The notes beneath the pieces are model-generated. The model did not search any database. It saw only the letters and a program-made list of their open reading frames with translations, and was not told the DNA's origin. From the NCBI GenBank assembly GCA_964490015.1, contig CAZBBA010000012.1, positions 1-64,000 on the forward strand: 64,000 bases of DNA. Reading direction: 5' to 3'. Origin of the DNA: Perlabentimonas sp964490015. Lineage in GTDB: Bacteria > Bacteroidota > Bacteroidia > Bacteroidales > Tenuifilaceae. Position numbers and translations under genes: made by a program. Below, in pieces: positions 35,960 to 44,944 of this stretch; position 1 is the stretch's first letter; every line of letters begins with the position of its first letter.

Positions 35960-37762
35960 ATGGATCCCACAATGAAAAAGAAGATAAACCTAACCATTAA
36001 CGGAGCCCCTCTATCAGTGGAAGAGGGCACCACAATTCTAGATGCTGCTAAGGTGTTGGGCATTAAAATCCCAGTTCTTTGTTACCATAAAGATTTGTGT
36101 ATTGCGGGTAACTGTAGAGTGTGCGTTGTTGAAGTTGTAGGAGTTAGCAAACTTTTTGCTGCATGCGCCACTCCTGTATGGGAGGGAATTGATGTGCAAA
36201 CCAACAGCCTTATGGTTCGCAACTCGCGCAAACACATCATTGAGTTGCTCCTATCGGAACATAACGCCGACTGTACTAAGTGCTATAAGAATGGAAACTG
36301 CGAACTACAGGAGCTTGCTGCCGAGTACAAAATTACCAATCAAGATTTTATCGATATCTACCATGCCAAGGACTACACTGTTGATAGCTACTCGCCATCC
36401 ATCATAAAGGACGATAGTAGATGTATCCGTTGTCAACGTTGCGTAAGAACCTGCGAGGAGTTGCAGGGTGTTGGGGCGCTGACCGTAGCCCACAAGGGCG
36501 ATCATATGAAAATATCAACCTTCTTTAACAAGCCCATTAGTGAGGTGGTTTGTACCAACTGTGGACAGTGCGTAATCCACTGCCCCACCGGTGCGCTGAT
36601 TGAGCGAAACTACATCGAAGAGGTTTGGGCTGCTATTGCCGATCCAGAGAAGCATGTAGTAGTACAAACCGCACCAGCAGTTAGAATTGGCCTTGGCGAA
36701 GCCCTGGAACTCCATCCTGGCGAGAGGGTAACCGGGAAAATGGTGGCTGCACTGCGCCGGCTTGGTTTCAACTCGGTGCTCGACACCGATTTTACTGCTG
36801 ACCTCACAATTCTAGAAGAGGGAACAGAGTTGCTCCACCGGTTGAAGAGCATTATAGTGAACAAGGACAACAAGGAACCGTTGCCAATGACTACCAGCTG
36901 CTCACCGGGTTGGGTTAAGTTTTTTGAGCATATTTACCCCGATTTAAGGCCACACATGTCAACCTGTAAATCGCCTCAGCAGATGTTTGGAGCGCTAGCA
37001 AAAACTTTCTATGCTAAGAAGATTGAGGTTGATCCCGAGAAGATTGTAAGCGTATCGATAATGCCCTGTACTGCCAAGAAGTACGAGGCCGATAGACCCG
37101 AAATGCGGGATAGCGGGCATAAAGATGTGGATTACGTTCTAACAACACGCGAGTTGGCCATAATGATTAAACAGGCAGGTATTGAGTTTAGCGATCTTCC
37201 AGAGGAAAAATACGACTCAATTATGGGATCATCATCGGGTGCTGCTGTTATATTTGGTGCTACTGGTGGTGTAATGGAGGCTGCTTTAAGAACTGTTTAC
37301 GAAATTGTTACTGGCCGTGAGGTGCCATTCAAAAACCTAAATATCACTCCAGTAAGAGGTCTAGAAGGTGTAAGGGAAGCATCAATAAAGATCGAAGGAA
37401 CTGTGCCAGAATACAACTTTCTAGAGGGAGTTGAGGTAAAATGCTGTGTTGCCCATGGCTTGGCCAATGCGCGGACAGTTATGGAAAGTGTAAAAAATGG
37501 TAAAGCCGAGTATCATTTCATTGAGATTATGGCCTGCCCCGGTGGATGCTTGGGAGGTGGAGGTCAACCAATTCCCACCACGCCCGAAATTAGGCAGAAA
37601 CGCGTTGAGGCAATTTACGCCGAGGATGCATCGATGGCTATAAGAAAATCGCACGAGAACCCTGAAGTAATTCAATTATACAAGGAATTCTTAGGCGAAC
37701 CCTACGGACACCTCTCGCATAAATTGTTGCATACAGAGTACTTTGAGAGGGAAAGGTATTAG
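35960..37762 (+). CDS. hydA: [FeFe]-hydrogenase catalytic subunit with variant TSCSPGW motif, set 1
   Basis: A 600-residue H2-converting subunit. N-terminal [2Fe-2S] ligands C41, C52, C55, C69; His/Cys [4Fe-4S] at H101, C105, C108, C114; two [4Fe-4S] motifs CIRCQRCVRTC (155-165) and CTNCGQCVIHC (198-208). The H-cluster domain has L2 MPCTAKKYE (C370) and L3 MACPGGCLGGGGQP (near 525), but L1 is TSCSPGW (312-318) where the classical form is TSCCPGW, so residue 315 is Ser. A small-subunit tail ends the protein. ATG at 35960 or 35972 are both possible. Maturases HydE, HydF and HydG are not in this window. Confidence 0.93.
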   Translation: MDPTMKKKINLTINGAPLSVEEGTTILDAAKVLGIKIPVLCYHKDLCIAGNCRVCVVEVVGVSKLFAACATPVWEGIDVQTNSLMVRNSRKHIIELLLSEHNADCTKCYKNGNCELQELAAEYKITNQDFIDIYHAKDYTVDSYSPSIIKDDSRCIRCQRCVRTCEELQGVGALTVAHKGDHMKISTFFNKPISEVVCTNCGQCVIHCPTGALIERNYIEEVWAAIADPEKHVVVQTAPAVRIGLGEALELHPGERVTGKMVAALRRLGFNSVLDTDFTADLTILEEGTELLHRLKSIIVNKDNKEPLPMTTSCSPGWVKFFEHIYPDLRPHMSTCKSPQQMFGALAKTFYAKKIEVDPEKIVSVSIMPCTAKKYEADRPEMRDSGHKDVDYVLTTRELAIMIKQAGIEFSDLPEEKYDSIMGSSSGAAVIFGATGGVMEAALRTVYEIVTGREVPFKNLNITPVRGLEGVREASIKIEGTVPEYNFLEGVEVKCCVAHGLANARTVMESVKNGKAEYHFIEIMACPGGCLGGGGQPIPTTPEIRQKRVEAIYAEDASMAIRKSHENPEVIQLYKEFLGEPYGHLSHKLLHTEYFERERY

Positions 37763-37782
37763 GATATAACATTTTAAAATAA

Positions 37783-37815
37783 AGAGAGAGGGCCGGTTTT
37801 CTTAGCCCTCTCTCT
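37783..37815. terminator. Bidirectional terminator between hydA (set 1) and the M56 gene
   Basis: Perfect 11-base stem AGAGAGAGGGC / GCCCTCTCTCT with an 11-base loop and T-run, between converging genes. Confidence 0.85.
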
Positions 37816-37837
37816 TTTTATCTTTAATACTTCGAGA

Positions 37838-39121
37838 CTACTTCTGCAGCATAAACACCACCTGTATTTCTATGACCTTACCCATAAACTCGGGGATCTG
37901 CAGCTCAGGCAGCATACTTACCACCCTTTTACATTCACCCACTAGCTTCTTGTGATTTTTCAATTCTAACGTTTCAACTGCTTTGCCAAGCTTAGCCACT
38001 GCCACAATTTCATCTACCTCAATAAACTCTTCGGCAGGTTTTTCCTCCATTACCTGTTCCACTTTCCCCTGATGGTTAACTCTTAGGTATAGGGATACCT
38101 TTCCAAACCACCCAGCATCGGCAGCTTGCTCTGGATAGCGTATTTGCCTTACCATAAAATGCCTTAAATCATCAACCGATTGAATTGAAGGGGTGTCCAA
38201 AGCTGATGGATTGGAAACCTGAACCTTTTGCTGTTCGGTTGACGAGTCATGTGCTGCAACATAATTCTTGCCTGATAGCAAGATAATTGCTAAGGCATAC
38301 ATAGGTAGCAAAGTAAATTTTGCAATCCTAAGGGATTGATTTTTTTTTGTTCTCATCATAATAACTCGTTGTTTTAGGTTAGTTGAATTTAACTCGGTAA
38401 ATATTGGGGGTGTAATCCTATTGCTTAGCATCGACAGTAGGGCCAGCTGATATTTCTGTGGGTTAGAGCTCCGAACCACTACATCATCTGCCCTAAATTC
38501 TAGGTTGTTGCGGATAGCCCTCCGATAAAGCACTGCAAATGGATTAAACCATTGAAAAACAATTAAAAACTCCGAAATCATTACATCAATAAAGTGTTTC
38601 TCCTTTGCGTGAACCAACTCATGGGATAAAACCATTGAAATTGCAGGATTCTCCAAAATATCTCGCCCCACCACAATTCTACTAAAGAATGTGAATGCCC
38701 TTATATTACTGTTAGATACATACACGTGAATATCGCCTTGGCGCTCGAGGATACTCTTCCGCTTTATGGAAAGAGCCTTGGCATACCCCAAGCCAAACCG
38801 AACCAACAAAACGGCAGCACCAAAAAGATACACTAAAGCAAGTATGTTTGGCAGACTGAAGGAATGGTTCTTAGTGCTTTCGGATAAAATAAAAGGCTGG
38901 TTTTGCGCAGTGGAATCACCCAAAAACGCTTGGGTGTCAACAGCCAGAAATGTTATGGGAATATCTATTAATGGGATAGCGACAGATAGTACCAGAGAGC
39001 CCAATAGGTACAAACGATTAAAGATAAAATCCTTACTCCTTCGGAGAAGCAGATGATAGAATAGATAGAAAATGGCAGTAGCAACCGATATTCTTAACAG
39101 GTAATGCAGGTATGGCCCCAT
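37838..39121 (-). CDS. BlaR1-type M56 metallopeptidase with TonB-like C-terminal part
   Basis: A 427-residue membrane protease that senses an extracellular signal and relieves BlaI-type repression. Several membrane helices occupy the first 300 residues (YLLRISVATAIFYLFYHLLL; LYLLGSLVLSVAIPLIDIPI; ILALVYLFGAAVLLV; FTLLPMYALAIILLSG). The zinc motif HExxH is LSHELVHAKEKHFID near residue 172. The region after the last helix, from about 320, has a TonB-C-like pattern (IRYPEQAADAGWFGKVSLYLRV) and no beta-lactam-binding domain, as usual in Bacteroidota members. It starts 3 bases after the BlaI gene stop codon. Confidence 0.88.
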   Translation of the reverse strand: MGPYLHYLLRISVATAIFYLFYHLLLRRSKDFIFNRLYLLGSLVLSVAIPLIDIPITFLAVDTQAFLGDSTAQNQPFILSESTKNHSFSLPNILALVYLFGAAVLLVRFGLGYAKALSIKRKSILERQGDIHVYVSNSNIRAFTFFSRIVVGRDILENPAISMVLSHELVHAKEKHFIDVMISEFLIVFQWFNPFAVLYRRAIRNNLEFRADDVVVRSSNPQKYQLALLSMLSNRITPPIFTELNSTNLKQRVIMMRTKKNQSLRIAKFTLLPMYALAIILLSGKNYVAAHDSSTEQQKVQVSNPSALDTPSIQSVDDLRHFMVRQIRYPEQAADAGWFGKVSLYLRVNHQGKVEQVMEEKPAEEFIEVDEIVAVAKLGKAVETLELKNHKKLVGECKRVVSMLPELQIPEFMGKVIEIQVVFMLQK

Positions 39122-39124
39122 AGC

Positions 39125-39487
39125 TTACTGGTTTTTAATGAGATTAATAATCTCTTTCACCTCATCGTCGCTTACCTCTTCCTCCTCAACAAATGAAGCA
39201 ACAGCCCTAGCAAAAGAATTATCGAAATAATCACTAATTAACTCCCTTAAAAAACCCTTGCGATAATCCTCCTTGGTAAGTATGGGGTAGTACTCGTATG
39301 TGTTCCCATACTGTTTGTACCCCACAATCCTTTTCTCCTGTAGAACCCTTACCAATGATGATACAGTGTTGTATGGTGGTTTAGGATTGGGGTACTCTGA
39401 CAAAATATCCTTAACAAATGCCTTTTCAAGCTTCCAAAGGATTTTCATCAGCTCCTCCTCTTTTCGGGTTAGCCTTTCCATAGTCAT
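39125..39487 (-). CDS. BlaI/MecI/CopY-family transcriptional repressor
   Basis: A 120-residue winged-helix repressor: LTRKEEELMKILWKLEKAFVKDIL, then the recognition helix area PPYNTVSSLVRVLQEKRIVGYKQYG, and a C-terminal dimerisation helix with an acidic stretch VEEEEVSDDEVKEII. It pairs with the M56 sensor protease, which would inactivate it. Three dyads built of AACTG-type half sites overlap its own promoter (39513-39558), so autoregulation is likely. Whether it also controls the flanking hydrogenase genes is not shown: no copy of that operator was found upstream of hydC set 1 or the set 2 operon. Confidence 0.92.
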   Translation of the reverse strand: MTMERLTRKEEELMKILWKLEKAFVKDILSEYPNPKPPYNTVSSLVRVLQEKRIVGYKQYGNTYEYYPILTKEDYRKGFLRELISDYFDNSFARAVASFVEEEEVSDDEVKEIINLIKNQ

Positions 39488-39503
39488 TGATTTTTACTTA
39501 GAA

Positions 39504-39558
39504 CAAACCTACAACTATTATTTTAGTTTTTCAACTGTTTTTGCAGTTTATTAACTGC
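39504..39558 (-). promoter_or_regulatory. Promoter and BlaI-type operator array of the repressor/M56 operon
   Basis: Minus strand -7 box TAGGTTTG (39511-39504) with GTTG about 20 bases upstream as -33. Overlapping it are three inverted repeats: GCAGTT-N4-AACTGC (39543-39558), AACTG-N6-CAGTT (39533-39548) and AACTA-N6-TAGTT (39513-39528). Confidence 0.6.
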
Positions 39559-39620
39559 TTTAACAATATTTATTTAATCAAATTTTGTAAACCACTATTT
39601 ATGTGGCATTTAAAACGCAA

Positions 39621-39650
39621 AAAAGGGTAACCAAAATGGTTACCCTTTTT
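39621..39650 (-). terminator. Terminator of the leftward hydrogenase operon
   Basis: Perfect 12-base stem AAAAGGGTAACC / GGTTACCCTTTT with loop AAAAT, 18 bases past the hydC stop codon; T-runs on both strands. Confidence 0.85.
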
Positions 39651-39667
39651 TTATAAGACCTAAGAGA

Positions 39668-40150
39668 TTACTCGTACTCCTTAAGAATATCCTTAACGCC
39701 ATCGGGCGAAACGCGACCGTAAACCTTCTCGCCCACTAGTACTACAGGGGCAAGGCCACAGGCACCTACGCAACGCAGACAGCTGATAGAGAATTTACCG
39801 TCGGGTGTAGTTTCACCCACGTTAATGCTTAGCATACGCTTAAACTCATCCACCACCTTTTCGGCACCACGCACGTAGCAAGCCGTACCAGTACAGATGC
39901 TAATGGGGTGTTGTCCCTTAGGAAGCATGGTGAAGAAAGAGTAGAAGGTTACCACACCATAGACCTTGGCTACAGGCACATTCAGTTCTTGTGCAATGAT
40001 TTCCTGTACCTCGGCGGGAAGGTATCCAAAGTGAGTTTGTGATTTGTGAAGCACATTGATGAGTTCACCTGGCTCATTGTTGAAGGATTTGCAAATCTCC
40101 TTGAGCTTGACAACATCCTCCTTTTTTAGCTCAACTTTAATATGTGACAT
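39668..40150 (-). CDS. hydC: Electron-bifurcating hydrogenase gamma subunit (HydC/NuoE), set 2
   Basis: A 160-residue thioredoxin-like [2Fe-2S] subunit, last gene of the leftward operon. The N-terminal helical part ends VAKVYGVVTFYSFF; cluster ligands are in SICTGTACYVRGAEKV and SCLRCVGACGLAPVV. It is more classical than its set 1 paralogue: CTGTACY is the usual NuoE form. It starts 16 bases after hydA and is followed by a strong terminator. Confidence 0.93.
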   Translation of the reverse strand: MSHIKVELKKEDVVKLKEICKSFNNEPGELINVLHKSQTHFGYLPAEVQEIIAQELNVPVAKVYGVVTFYSFFTMLPKGQHPISICTGTACYVRGAEKVVDEFKRMLSINVGETTPDGKFSISCLRCVGACGLAPVVLVGEKVYGRVSPDGVKDILKEYE

Positions 40151-40166
40151 TGACTAATCCTCCAAT

Positions 40167-41942
40167 TTAAATGTAAATATCCTTGTTTCCTTTATCGAAG
40201 TAGTGCGTGTGCAACAAGTGGTGAGCCTTTTCGCTCATTGGCTTGCCAAGGAACTCTTCGTAAAGTTTAATAATGTATGGGTTCTCATGCGACTTACGGA
40301 TTGGCTTGCCAGCATCCTCCTCGTAAATAGCCTTGGTTCTGGCCTTAAGGATATCGATATCGCCATGGTGAAGTGGCTGACCACCACCACCAATACATCC
40401 GCCTGGGCAAGCCATCACCTCAATTGCATGGTAGTTAGCTTTTCCATCGCGCACGTCCTCAAGCAGCTTGCGGGCGTTACCCAAACCGTGAGCAATACCA
40501 ATGTTTATTGCCAAGCCATCAAAATCAACAGTTGCAGAGCGAATGCCTTCCATTCCACGAAGTTCTTCGAAATCGAGCTTAGGTAATTTTTTGCCAGTGT
40601 GTACTTCGTAAGCGGTACGTGTTGCAGCCTCAATTACACCACCGGTAGCACCAAAGATTACGGCAGCACCTGTTGACTCGCCAAGAGGACGATCGAAATC
40701 TTGCTCCTCAAGATCAGCAAAGTTGATGTTGAACTCCTTGATAAGGTGTGCTAACTCGCGAGTTGAGATTGAGAAATCCACATCGGGATTTCCATTTACC
40801 TTAAACTCGTCGCGCTGAGCCTCATATTTCTTAGCCAAGCAAGGCATTACCGAAACAACTACAAGATCTTCGCGCTTAATCCCCATCTTCTCGGCAAAGT
40901 ATGTCTTGGCGATAGCACCAAACATCTGCTGAGGCGATTTTGCTGATGATGGAACATCGAGCATGTCGTTGAAGTTGTGCTCGAAGAAGTTAACCCAACC
41001 TGGGCAGCAGCTGGTAAGGATTGGCAACTTCACGTTCTTATCGCCATTTAGGTGACGAGTTAAGCGATCGAGTAGCTCTGTTCCCTCCTCCATAATGGTA
41101 AGGTCGGCCGCAAAATCGGTATCGAAAACCTGATCGAATCCAATCTCTCTAAGCGCTGCAACCATTTTACCAGTAACAATGGTTCCTGGCTTCATGCCAA
41201 ACTCTTCGCCTAATGCTACACGAATTGCGGGTGCAGTTTGAACGATTACTTTTTTGGTAGGGTCGGCTAACGCACGAATTACTTTTGGGGTATGATCAAC
41301 CTCTGTCAATGCACCTGTGGGGCAAACTGCCACGCACTGACCGCAATAGGTACAAGTCGACTTCTCGAGATTCTGCTCAAATGCAGGTGCAACTACCGCC
41401 TCGAAACCACGATTAATAGCATGAAGCGCACCTACAGTTTGTACAGTGTTACACATCATCTCGCACCTACGACACATGATACACTTATCAAGATCGCGGA
41501 TGATTGAGGGTGATGTATCAACCCGGTAAGTACTCATGGCAGCATATTCCTGGCCAGGAATATTCCTTACTCCAAGTTTAACAGCCATATCTTGTAGCTC
41601 GCAGTGGCCACTCTTAGCACAGGTTAAGCAATCCTTTGGGTGATCGCTAAGAATAAGCTCCATGATAGTTCTACGTGCATTGATTACCCTCATGGTATGA
41701 GTTTTCACCACCATCCCCTCCGCGCAGTCGGTTGAACACGAAGGGGCAAGGTTTCTACGGCCTTCAACCTCAACAACACAGATACGGCAACCAGCAGGTT
41801 TGTTCTCTATCTTGAGGTCTTTTAGCTCCATATAGCAAAGCACGGGAATATCGATACCCAGCTGCTTCGCCGCTTTGTAGATTGTTGTTCCTTTGGGAAC
41901 CTCAACTACTTTATTATCTATGGTAAGTTTTACTGTTTCCAT
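40167..41942 (-). CDS. hydA: [FeFe]-hydrogenase catalytic subunit (HydA), set 2
   Basis: A 591-residue catalytic subunit of the NADH/ferredoxin-linked trimeric hydrogenase. N-terminal [2Fe-2S] domain (IPVLCYMELK, AGCRICVVEVEG, SCSTDC), His/Cys [4Fe-4S] (HPKDCLTCAKSGHCEL), two [4Fe-4S] motifs (CIMCRRCEMMC, CTYCGQCVAVC), then the H-cluster domain with all classical motifs: TSCCPGW, MPCLAKKYE and MACPGGCIGGGGQP. The iron-hydrogenase small-subunit region closes the protein. It sits between hydB and hydC with 16-17 base gaps. The full motif set predicts an active enzyme, unlike the altered L1 in set 1. Confidence 0.96.
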   Translation of the reverse strand: METVKLTIDNKVVEVPKGTTIYKAAKQLGIDIPVLCYMELKDLKIENKPAGCRICVVEVEGRRNLAPSCSTDCAEGMVVKTHTMRVINARRTIMELILSDHPKDCLTCAKSGHCELQDMAVKLGVRNIPGQEYAAMSTYRVDTSPSIIRDLDKCIMCRRCEMMCNTVQTVGALHAINRGFEAVVAPAFEQNLEKSTCTYCGQCVAVCPTGALTEVDHTPKVIRALADPTKKVIVQTAPAIRVALGEEFGMKPGTIVTGKMVAALREIGFDQVFDTDFAADLTIMEEGTELLDRLTRHLNGDKNVKLPILTSCCPGWVNFFEHNFNDMLDVPSSAKSPQQMFGAIAKTYFAEKMGIKREDLVVVSVMPCLAKKYEAQRDEFKVNGNPDVDFSISTRELAHLIKEFNINFADLEEQDFDRPLGESTGAAVIFGATGGVIEAATRTAYEVHTGKKLPKLDFEELRGMEGIRSATVDFDGLAINIGIAHGLGNARKLLEDVRDGKANYHAIEVMACPGGCIGGGGQPLHHGDIDILKARTKAIYEEDAGKPIRKSHENPYIIKLYEEFLGKPMSEKAHHLLHTHYFDKGNKDIYI

Positions 41943-41959
41943 TTATCCTACTCCCCTAA

Positions 41960-43750
41960 TTATATGATGTTAATGGCACTAAATTTACACTTCTCGATAC
42001 AAGCACCACACTTAATACAGATGGAGGTATCGATGAAGTGGGGCTTCTTACGATCGCCACTAATTGCATTTACAGGACAAACCCTGGCGCAAGCAGTACA
42101 TCCCACGCAAGCCTCTTGATCGATAACGTACTGCATAAGGGCCTTACATTGACCCGAACGGCACTTATGATCCTTAACGTGCTCGAGATACTCGTCGTAG
42201 AAGTTATCGAGGGTCGAAAGAACTGGGTTTGGAGATGTTTGTCCTAAACCGCAAAGCGACGAGTCCTTGATAACCTCGCTTAAGTTACGAAGCCTATCGA
42301 GTTCTTCCATGGTACCTTTACCCTCGCAGATACGTTCAAGGATTTCGTAAAGGCGCTTGTTACCAATTCGGCAAGGCGAACATTTTCCGCAGCTCTCCTC
42401 AACGGTAAAGTCGAGGTAGAATTTAGCCACCGAAACCATGCAATCGTCCTCGTCCATAACAATCATACCACCCGAGCCCATCATAGAGCCAGCAGCGATT
42501 AGGTTGTCGTAATCGATAGGAGTATCGAGGTGTTTCTCCGTTAAGCAACCACCCGAGGGGCCACCAGTTTGTACGGCTTTAAATTTCTTGCCATCCTTTA
42601 TGCCACCACCAATCTCGTAGATTACTTCGCGAAGGGTAATACCCATGGGCACCTCTATTAGACCAACGTTGTTGATCTTTCCAGCTAGTGCAAACACTTT
42701 AGTACCTTTAGATTTCTCCGATCCAATGGACGAGAACCACTCAGCCCCTTTGAGGTAAATAACCGGTATGTTAGCGTATGTTTCAACGTTATTAACGTTC
42801 GATGGTTTACCCAAGTAACCGCTTTCGGCGGGGAATGGGGGTTTTACGGTAGGTTCACCGCGCTCTCCTTCCATTGAGTGGATAAGGGCAGTTTCCTCAC
42901 CGCAAACAAATGCACCTGCTCCATAGCGAATCTCGATATCGAAATCGAATCCACTACCCAAAATATCTTTGCCCAATAGGCCATATCCACGAGCCTGCTC
43001 AAGCGCTGTGATAAGACGTTTGATGGCAAGTGGGTACTCTGCACGGATGTAAACCAAACCCTTGGTTGCACCAATACAGAATCCGTTAATGATCATGGCC
43101 TCGATTACCGAGTGGGGGTCACCCTCAAGGATTGAACGGTCCATAAATGCTCCGGGGTCTCCCTCATCAGCATTACAGATAACGTACTTCTGATCAGCAG
43201 CATTTTTTGAAGCAAACTCCCACTTAAGGCCAGTGGGGAAACCTCCTCCTCCACGACCACGGAGACCCGATTTCTTAAGCTCCTCGATGGCTGCTTTTGC
43301 ACCCATATCGAATACTTTACCAAGCGCTTGGTAACCATCGCGGGCAATATAATCGTCGATAAGTTCTGGGTCTATTATTCCGCAGTTACGCAGGGCAATA
43401 CGAATTTGCTTTTTGTAGAAGCCCATATGCTTTGAGTCGCTAATGTGCTCTTTACTTTTGGGGTCAGTATACAGTAACCTATTTACCTTACGCCCTTTTA
43501 TAACGTGCTCAGCAACGATTTCGGCGGCGTCGGTGCTCTTTACCTCGGTGTAAAAAGTATTGTCGGGTAGTACCTTCACAATGGGGCCTTTTTCGCAGAA
43601 ACCAAAGCAGCCAGTCATTATCACCTGCACCTCGTTGTCGAGACCTTGCTTGGCTAGTTCACCTTTCAGGTTCTCAACTATGGAATCGCTCTCTGAAGCC
43701 CGGCAACCGGTTCCACCGCAAACGAGTAGGTGCGATTTGTATTTTGCCAT
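41960..43750 (-). CDS. hydB: Electron-bifurcating hydrogenase beta subunit (HydB), set 2
   Basis: A 596-residue flavoprotein with the full bifurcating architecture: an N-terminal thioredoxin-like [2Fe-2S] domain (LLVCGGTGCRASES, TGCFGFCEKGP), a NuoF core with NADH loop (GLRGRGGGGFPTGLKW), FMN region (CNADEGDPGAFMDRS, GAFVCGEETALIHSMEG) and [4Fe-4S] ligands (ESCGKCSPCRIG, SLCGLGQ), and a C-terminal two-cluster ferredoxin domain (CVGCTACARVCP, CIKCGACIEKC). In characterised relatives such as Thermotoga HydB these clusters take electrons from reduced ferredoxin and NADH together. It is co-transcribed with hydA and hydC. Confidence 0.95.
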   Translation of the reverse strand: MAKYKSHLLVCGGTGCRASESDSIVENLKGELAKQGLDNEVQVIMTGCFGFCEKGPIVKVLPDNTFYTEVKSTDAAEIVAEHVIKGRKVNRLLYTDPKSKEHISDSKHMGFYKKQIRIALRNCGIIDPELIDDYIARDGYQALGKVFDMGAKAAIEELKKSGLRGRGGGGFPTGLKWEFASKNAADQKYVICNADEGDPGAFMDRSILEGDPHSVIEAMIINGFCIGATKGLVYIRAEYPLAIKRLITALEQARGYGLLGKDILGSGFDFDIEIRYGAGAFVCGEETALIHSMEGERGEPTVKPPFPAESGYLGKPSNVNNVETYANIPVIYLKGAEWFSSIGSEKSKGTKVFALAGKINNVGLIEVPMGITLREVIYEIGGGIKDGKKFKAVQTGGPSGGCLTEKHLDTPIDYDNLIAAGSMMGSGGMIVMDEDDCMVSVAKFYLDFTVEESCGKCSPCRIGNKRLYEILERICEGKGTMEELDRLRNLSEVIKDSSLCGLGQTSPNPVLSTLDNFYDEYLEHVKDHKCRSGQCKALMQYVIDQEACVGCTACARVCPVNAISGDRKKPHFIDTSICIKCGACIEKCKFSAINII

Positions 43751-43771
43751 TATTATTTCCTCCTTTAGCGG

Positions 43772-44170
43772 TTATTGATTGTCTATAGTATTGTAATTCA
43801 TCGGAATAATTCCATCAACCAGCTCGCCATTCTTGATGTACTTTTCAATAATCTCATCGGCTTTCTGATTGTCAACATAACCAAAAACTACGGGTTCTTG
43901 GTTTGGTAGTTTCACCTCAATGGTGGGCTCGGCATAGCAGTAGCCCATGCATCCAGTTTGTGTCACCACTGCATCGATGCTGCGCTTCTCTAGCTCATCG
44001 ATAAAAAACTCCATCACGGTTTTGGCTCCAGAGGCAATACCACAAGTTGCCATAGCCACTTTCACTTGAACACGGCTCTCTGGATCTTCCCCCTTTTCCC
44101 TTAACTCGATCTTAGATTGAAGCTGCTCCTTCATCTTTTTAAGATCGGCCAACGATTTTACTTTTGTCAT
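43772..44170 (-). CDS. Small thioredoxin-like [2Fe-2S] ferredoxin
   Basis: A 132-residue soluble protein. After an N-terminal helix (LADLKKMKEQLQSKIELRE) comes the thioredoxin-like ferredoxin fold with four Cys: VAMATCGIASGAKTV, VVTQTGCMGYC and the following stretch. It resembles the NuoE/HydB ferredoxin domain as a free protein, and proteins of this type are encoded in bifurcating hydrogenase loci, including the one I recall near Thermotoga hydABC. It ends 21 bases before hydB, so it is probably an electron carrier or accessory subunit. A -7 box TAATTTTG at 44238-44231 gives it a possible promoter of its own. Confidence 0.88.
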   Translation of the reverse strand: MTKVKSLADLKKMKEQLQSKIELREKGEDPESRVQVKVAMATCGIASGAKTVMEFFIDELEKRSIDAVVTQTGCMGYCYAEPTIEVKLPNQEPVVFGYVDNQKADEIIEKYIKNGELVDGIIPMNYNTIDNQ

Positions 44171-44230
44171 AATTGGGTCTCTTTGGTTTATGTGTTAATT
44201 GATTAACAATCGATTTGAAAATTTGGTATG

Positions 44231-44238
44231 CAAAATTA
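44231..44238 (-). promoter_or_regulatory. Candidate internal promoter before the ferredoxin-hydBAC block
   Basis: Minus strand TAATTTTG fits the -7 consensus in a 126-base gap, 61 bases before the ferredoxin start. It would let the catalytic genes be expressed apart from the upstream sensory genes. Confidence 0.4.
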
Positions 44239-44296
44239 TTTAATTTGTAACGTATTTTAAGTAAAAGGTTTATGTTATATAACCTAGGTTGTTTAT

Positions 44297-44833
44297 TTAT
44301 AATTCGTCTAAATTTAAACTGATCATCTCCCGCAGCATTTTACCTACCTCCGGCGTATTTATGGGCACGCCCTCCAGCACTTCATTTACCTCTTCAGTAT
44401 CGAGCGTAAAGTTGCTTCCATTCTTAGTGTGGGAGTAAATAAACCGAATAGCGGGGTTAGCCGTGATCAGCATTACAACAACCCCTGTGATATCGCCAAT
44501 TGGTTGCCTATCTATATGCGACAGGCCAAGGTTAGCCCGTATTTGAGTTCCCACTCCCTCCTGCGATTCTACTTGCAGACTACCTCCAGCCAATCGGCAT
44601 GCATCGTTCAATAAGGGTATTCCTAATCCCACTTTGCGTGTGGTTCGGGAGGTGGTATACGGATCAAGAACTTTTTTCACAAAATCGGGGCTCATCCCCT
44701 TACCGTTATCAATAATGGTGAGGCTAAGCTTATCGGATGCCGAATCCTCATCAATACGAATTTCAATAGTAGAAGCTTTGGCTACAATTGAATTCTGGGC
44801 AATATCGAGTAAATGCAGTGATAACTCTTTCAT
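44297..44833 (-). CDS. GHKL-type ATPase, histidine-kinase-like without a phospho-acceptor domain
   Basis: About 178 residues. N-box HLLDIAQNSIVAKAS, G1 box DNGKGMSPDF, then DPYTTSRTTRKVGLGIPLL (G2 and lid) and a late GVGTQIRANL. A HisKA domain is missing, so it resembles an isolated kinase ATPase domain. A C-terminal extension of about 75 residues (GVVVMLITANPAIRFIYSH) is of unknown function. ATG 44833 is chosen (MKELSLHLLDIAQNS); the upstream in-frame start at 44887 adds an unlikely polar segment. Together with the PHP, DRTGG and sensory-hydrogenase genes it forms a signalling block. Confidence 0.82.
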   Translation of the reverse strand: MKELSLHLLDIAQNSIVAKASTIEIRIDEDSASDKLSLTIIDNGKGMSPDFVKKVLDPYTTSRTTRKVGLGIPLLNDACRLAGGSLQVESQEGVGTQIRANLGLSHIDRQPIGDITGVVVMLITANPAIRFIYSHTKNGSNFTLDTEEVNEVLEGVPINTPEVGKMLREMISLNLDEL

Positions 44834-44944
44834 AACAAATAAAGTGTACTGATTAATGGAATAGCTGGAAGAGTGTGCAGAAGGCAAAAAGGCGAAAAAG
44901 CATTTGCATTAAAGTTGATAAGTTACAAAAATATACGACACCAA

